The position numbers and the translations under genes were made by a program. Of a stretch of 64,000 nucleotides of DNA, positions 61,300-64,000 are shown piece after piece. The stretch comes from Ligilactobacillus sp. WC1T17 (GTDB lineage Bacteria > Bacillota > Bacilli > Lactobacillales > Lactobacillaceae), in contig FOCC01000002.1 in NCBI GenBank assembly GCA_900110005.1, positions 1 through 64,000 of the forward strand. Reading direction: 5' to 3'. Within the stretch, counting starts at the first letter, position 1. Every line of letters starts with the position of its first letter. The notes below the pieces were generated by a model, which saw only the letters and a program-made list of their open reading frames with translations, ran no database searches and had not been told where the DNA came from.

Positions 61300-62415
61300 T
61301 CAGATAAATTTAAATGGGTTAGTGTTAACTTTTGATTCAATAACTTCAAGCTGCCACTTTTCACTTTGCGCCCATTGCTTAAATAAAGCTGTCATCTTAG
61401 TCTTGCAGATGACTTCAAAATAATGTCCTGGATCAATGACAGCCAGACCTGATTCATAAATATCATGACCCGTGTGGTAAGTAACATCACCGGTAACATA
61501 GACATCAGCCTTTTGCTTCATAGCTTCCGTAAAGAATTTAGAGCCGGAACCGCCTAAAACAGCCACCCGCTGCACCATTTTAGCAGGATCTTTAGCAATT
61601 AATTTTACTCCATCCATCCCGGTTTTTTCCTTAACAAACTGTGCATAGTCCGCAACTGTCATCGGCTTGTCCAACGTTCCAATCCGGCCCATGCCATAGG
61701 TTGGCCCTAAATTTTCAACTTGATAAAGGTCAAAAGCAATTTCTTCATAAGGATGGTGAGCACACATTGCATCCAAGACTTGGTTTTTTAACCGGCTTGG
61801 AAAAACGACTTCAACCTTTTGTTCCTGCACTTCTTCAGCGGTACCCTTCGTTCCAATATAAGGGTGAGACCCAGTCTCAGGTAAAAAGCGTCCAGTCCCC
61901 GCTAAAGAATATGAGCAACGCGAATAAGCCCCTAAATGGCCCGCGCCAGCGTCGCCTAAAGCTTGCCGCAATTCAGCTGCATTTTGCGTAGGCACAAAAA
62001 CTGCCAATTTATACCACGTTTCCTGTTTTAAAGAAACAAATGGCTGCGTTTCAATCAATCCTAATTCTTCTGCCAGCCAATCACTGGTGCCGCCTTGCGC
62101 ATTATCCAACAAAGTATGGGCTCCAAAAACAGTTAAGTTGTTTTTTAAAATATCAGCATACATTTTATGCTGCGGTATACTCAAATCTATTGATTTAACC
62201 GGCACAAACATGGCAGGGTGGTGAGCAAAAATAAAATCAGCACCTATTTCAAGTGCTTCTTTAACCACAGCCGGTCTCACATCAAGCGTCACAAGCATTT
62301 TTTTGACTTCATGATCTAATGATCCTAACTGTAAGCCAACAGGATCGCCTTTTTCGGCAATAAAAGGCGGTGCAAATTGATAAAAACGGTCGACGATATC
62401 TTTTACTTTAACCAT
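61300..62415 (-). CDS. Nif3-like dinuclear metal centre protein (YqfO type)
   Basis: About 371 residues: N-terminal half with EKGDPVGLQLGSLDHEVKKMLVTLDVRPAVVKEALEIGADFIFAHHPAMF, a middle PII-like insertion (about 135-235), and the C-terminal half with VAVLGGSGSKFFTEAMKQKADVYVTGDVTYHTGHDIYESGLAVIDPGHYFEV supplying the other metal ligands. Function unsettled (GTP cyclohydrolase-like activity has been proposed). ATG 62415 overlaps the trmK stop by 8 nt. Confidence 0.93.
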   Translation of the reverse strand: MVKVKDIVDRFYQFAPPFIAEKGDPVGLQLGSLDHEVKKMLVTLDVRPAVVKEALEIGADFIFAHHPAMFVPVKSIDLSIPQHKMYADILKNNLTVFGAHTLLDNAQGGTSDWLAEELGLIETQPFVSLKQETWYKLAVFVPTQNAAELRQALGDAGAGHLGAYSRCSYSLAGTGRFLPETGSHPYIGTKGTAEEVQEQKVEVVFPSRLKNQVLDAMCAHHPYEEIAFDLYQVENLGPTYGMGRIGTLDKPMTVADYAQFVKEKTGMDGVKLIAKDPAKMVQRVAVLGGSGSKFFTEAMKQKADVYVTGDVTYHTGHDIYESGLAVIDPGHYFEVICKTKMTALFKQWAQSEKWQLEVIESKVNTNPFKFI

Positions 62416-63106
62416 GTAAAACACCTTCAATTTGAGCAATTTCAGCTTCAATTTCTTTGATTTTAGCTGTGGGAACCTGTTTAGCTTTTTGCATTTGCGC
62501 TAAAACCTTTTTTAACTTGTCTTTTTCCTTAGTCCACTTCGCCTTAAAGACTTGATTTTGCTCCTGGCGCAAGGCTGGACCAAATAATAAGTCTAATTCA
62601 GATAAGCTAGGTTCAGCACCCGTCCAGTCTGCCACGATAATTTCATAAGTATGGCCGTCTTCTGCTAAAATTTCTTCTGCTTTGATGGTATAACCATTAG
62701 CATCTAAAAAGAGGCGGACATTTTTTTCACCCACATTTGGCTGTAAAATAAGGCGCGGATGATTTTGTAATTTAGCTTTACCCGCCTGCAAAATATCAGC
62801 AATCAAAGGCCCGCCCATCCCGCAAATTGTAATCGTATCAATGTTATCGGTTAATTCAACGGCAGCTAAACCGTCTTTTAACCGTGCTTGCACGACGCCG
62901 GTTAAACCTTCTTTTAAAATTTCATTTTGCGCATTTTCAAAAGGACCCTTAACTACTTCGCCGGCAATTGCAAAAGTAATTTGCTTATTTAAAGCCAGGT
63001 AAGCCGGCAAATAGGCATGATCAGAGCCGATATCAGCTAACCTTGCCCCCTTTGGCACAAACGAAGCAACTGTCTTCAAGCGCTTTGACAAATGATGTGC
63101 ATCCAA
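62408..63106 (-). CDS. trmK: tRNA (adenine(22)-N1)-methyltransferase TrmK
   Basis: 232 residues: LSKRLKTVASFVPKGARLADIGSDHAYLPAYL is the SAM motif, followed by GEVVKGPFENAQ, ITICGMGGPLIADIL (the catalytic region) and LILQPNVGEKNVRLFL; C-terminal coiled coil. Methylates A22 of tRNAs. It is regularly paired with the Nif3-like gene in Firmicutes, as here. Confidence 0.95.
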   Translation of the reverse strand: MDAHHLSKRLKTVASFVPKGARLADIGSDHAYLPAYLALNKQITFAIAGEVVKGPFENAQNEILKEGLTGVVQARLKDGLAAVELTDNIDTITICGMGGPLIADILQAGKAKLQNHPRLILQPNVGEKNVRLFLDANGYTIKAEEILAEDGHTYEIIVADWTGAEPSLSELDLLFGPALRQEQNQVFKAKWTKEKDKLKKVLAQMQKAKQVPTAKIKEIEAEIAQIEGVLHG

Positions 63107-63119
63107 AAATTAGCCCCCC

Positions 63120-64000
63120 TTATTTAACTTCTTCATCCGTCTTCAAAACAGCCATAAAGGCTTCTTGCGGCACAACAACCCGTCCAACGGCCTTCATCCG
63201 TTTTTTACCGCGTTTTTGTTTATCCAATAGCTTCGCACGGCGGTCAGGATCACCCGTATGAATCCTAGCCGTTACATCTTTGCGATAAGCTTTGATATTG
63301 GTACGGGCAATAATCTTCGCACCAATAGCTGCTTGAATTGGAATTTCAAAGTTTTGCCGTGGAATAATTGTTTTAAGCTTGTCGGCAATCACCCGACCGC
63401 GTTGTGCCGCAAATTGACGGTGCGTAATAAAGCTCAAGGCATCAACCTTATCCCCATTAAGCAAAATATCAATTTTAACCAAATCACTTGGACGTGTTCC
63501 ATCTAATTCATAATCAAGTGAAGCATATCCGCGTGTGCTGGATTTTAATTTATCAAAGAAATCAAAGATAATTTCTGACAGCGGCATTTCGTAAATGACA
63601 TTAACCCGATAATCATCTAAGTATTCCATCGTTACAAAATTTCCCCGTTTGCGCTGGCATAATTCCATAACGGGGCCAACATAATCATTTGGCACCATGA
63701 CTTCAGCCTTGACAAAAGGCTCATTTATTTGTTTAATCTGCGGTGCTTCAGGCATTTCCGAAGGATTAGTGACACTGATGTGGCTGCCGTCTGTCAATTC
63801 AACATCATAGGTAACAGAAGGAGCCGTTGTAATCAAATCCATCCCAAATTCACGTTCCAAACGTTCTTGGATAACATCCATATGCAAAAGGCCTAAAAAG
63901 CCGCAGCGAAAACCAAAGCCTAAAGCTTGTGAAGTTTCTGGTTCAAATTCAAGTGCCGCATCATTTAATTTGAGCTTTTCCAAAGCTTCTCTTAAATCGT
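63120..64000 (-). CDS. lepA: Elongation factor 4 (LepA), C-terminal part; gene continues beyond the window
   Basis: The last about 293 residues of LepA, a ribosome-associated GTPase. Domain III-IV blocks: [41 protein letters not shown] and [21 protein letters not shown], then the LepA-specific C-terminal domain with [26 protein letters not shown] and [27 protein letters not shown]. The frame stays open to position 64000; the GTPase domain lies outside. It is 13 bp from trmK. Confidence 0.96.
   Translation of the reverse strand, partial: DLREALEKLKLNDAALEFEPETSQALGFGFRCGFLGLLHMDVIQERLEREFGMDLITTAPSVTYDVELTDGSHISVTNPSEMPEAPQIKQINEPFVKAEVMVPNDYVGPVMELCQRKRGNFVTMEYLDDYRVNVIYEMPLSEIIFDFFDKLKSSTRGYASLDYELDGTRPSDLVKIDILLNGDKVDALSFITHRQFAAQRGRVIADKLKTIIPRQNFEIPIQAAIGAKIIARTNIKAYRKDVTARIHTGDPDRRAKLLDKQKRGKKRMKAVGRVVVPQEAFMAVLKTDEEVK

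Overview
The window looks like a chromosome segment of a low-GC Firmicute of the Lactobacillaceae (lactobacilli in the broad sense). The evidence is the presence of both PolC and DnaE, the run recN-argR-tlyA-ispA-xseB-xseA-folD, a CtsR box in front of clpB, a LexA box of the Gram-positive type, and the small-protein families YneF and DUF896. The species cannot be fixed from the sequence alone.

Positions 1 to about 27,090 are the right-hand part of a tailed-phage (siphovirus) prophage; its left end lies outside. Read on the minus strand from right to left it holds: Cro-like repressor and an antirepressor broken by a frameshift; small early genes; a replication/recombination block (Gp157, SF2 helicase, Sak4-like ATPase, DUF669 protein with an SSB-like tail, PrimPol, VapE-type ATPase); a non-coding region with nine GGTCAC/GTGACC hexamers that may be the phage origin; VRR-NUC nuclease, methyltransferase and several tiny ORFs; an ArpU/RinA-like late regulator followed by four 11-bp repeats, a promoter-like element and a terminator; then two head modules in series. 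The first (HNH, SPP1-type portal, minor head protein with a possible toxin-like C-terminus) lacks a terminase and capsid gene and looks like a relic. The second is a complete HK97-type set (HNH, P27 small terminase, large terminase, portal, ClpP-like protease, capsid, connectors, tail genes, frameshifted tail chaperones, tape measure). On the plus strand are the CI repressor, ImmA protease, a 28-residue protein, a Ser/Asp/Glu-rich membrane protein and the tyrosine integrase, which sits 114 bp from the 3' end of polC. The tape measure and immA carry in-frame stops and the antirepressor a 1-nt shift, so the prophage is probably decaying.

From 27,094 on the sequence is host chromosome: polC, a patatin-like hydrolase, tRNA-Arg(TCT), dnaE, DUF2929, GIY-YIG protein, a tRNA methyltransferase, plsC, a broken maa-type acetyltransferase, a two-gene ABC exporter, yneF, DUF896, lexA, recN, argR, tlyA, ispA, xseB, xseA, folD, nusB, asp23, efp, an Xaa-Pro peptidase, clpB, a head-to-head junction of a PTS IIA fragment and a truncated Cof-type HAD phosphatase, an OppA-type lipoprotein, a TSUP transporter, pepT, a Nif3 protein, trmK and the 3' part of lepA. 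Nearly all of it is on the minus strand.

The most interesting find is in front of the OppA-type gene: a consensus promoter, a 25-codon leader peptide with six cysteine codons (all TGT), a strong terminator, and a 7-nt segment just after the Cys-Cys-Cys codons that can pair with the terminator stem. This has the design of a cysteine-sensing transcription attenuator controlling peptide uptake. The second is the late-control region of the prophage (13,785-13,906), where ordered 11-bp sites, an extended -10 and an immediate terminator are stacked within about 120 bp.
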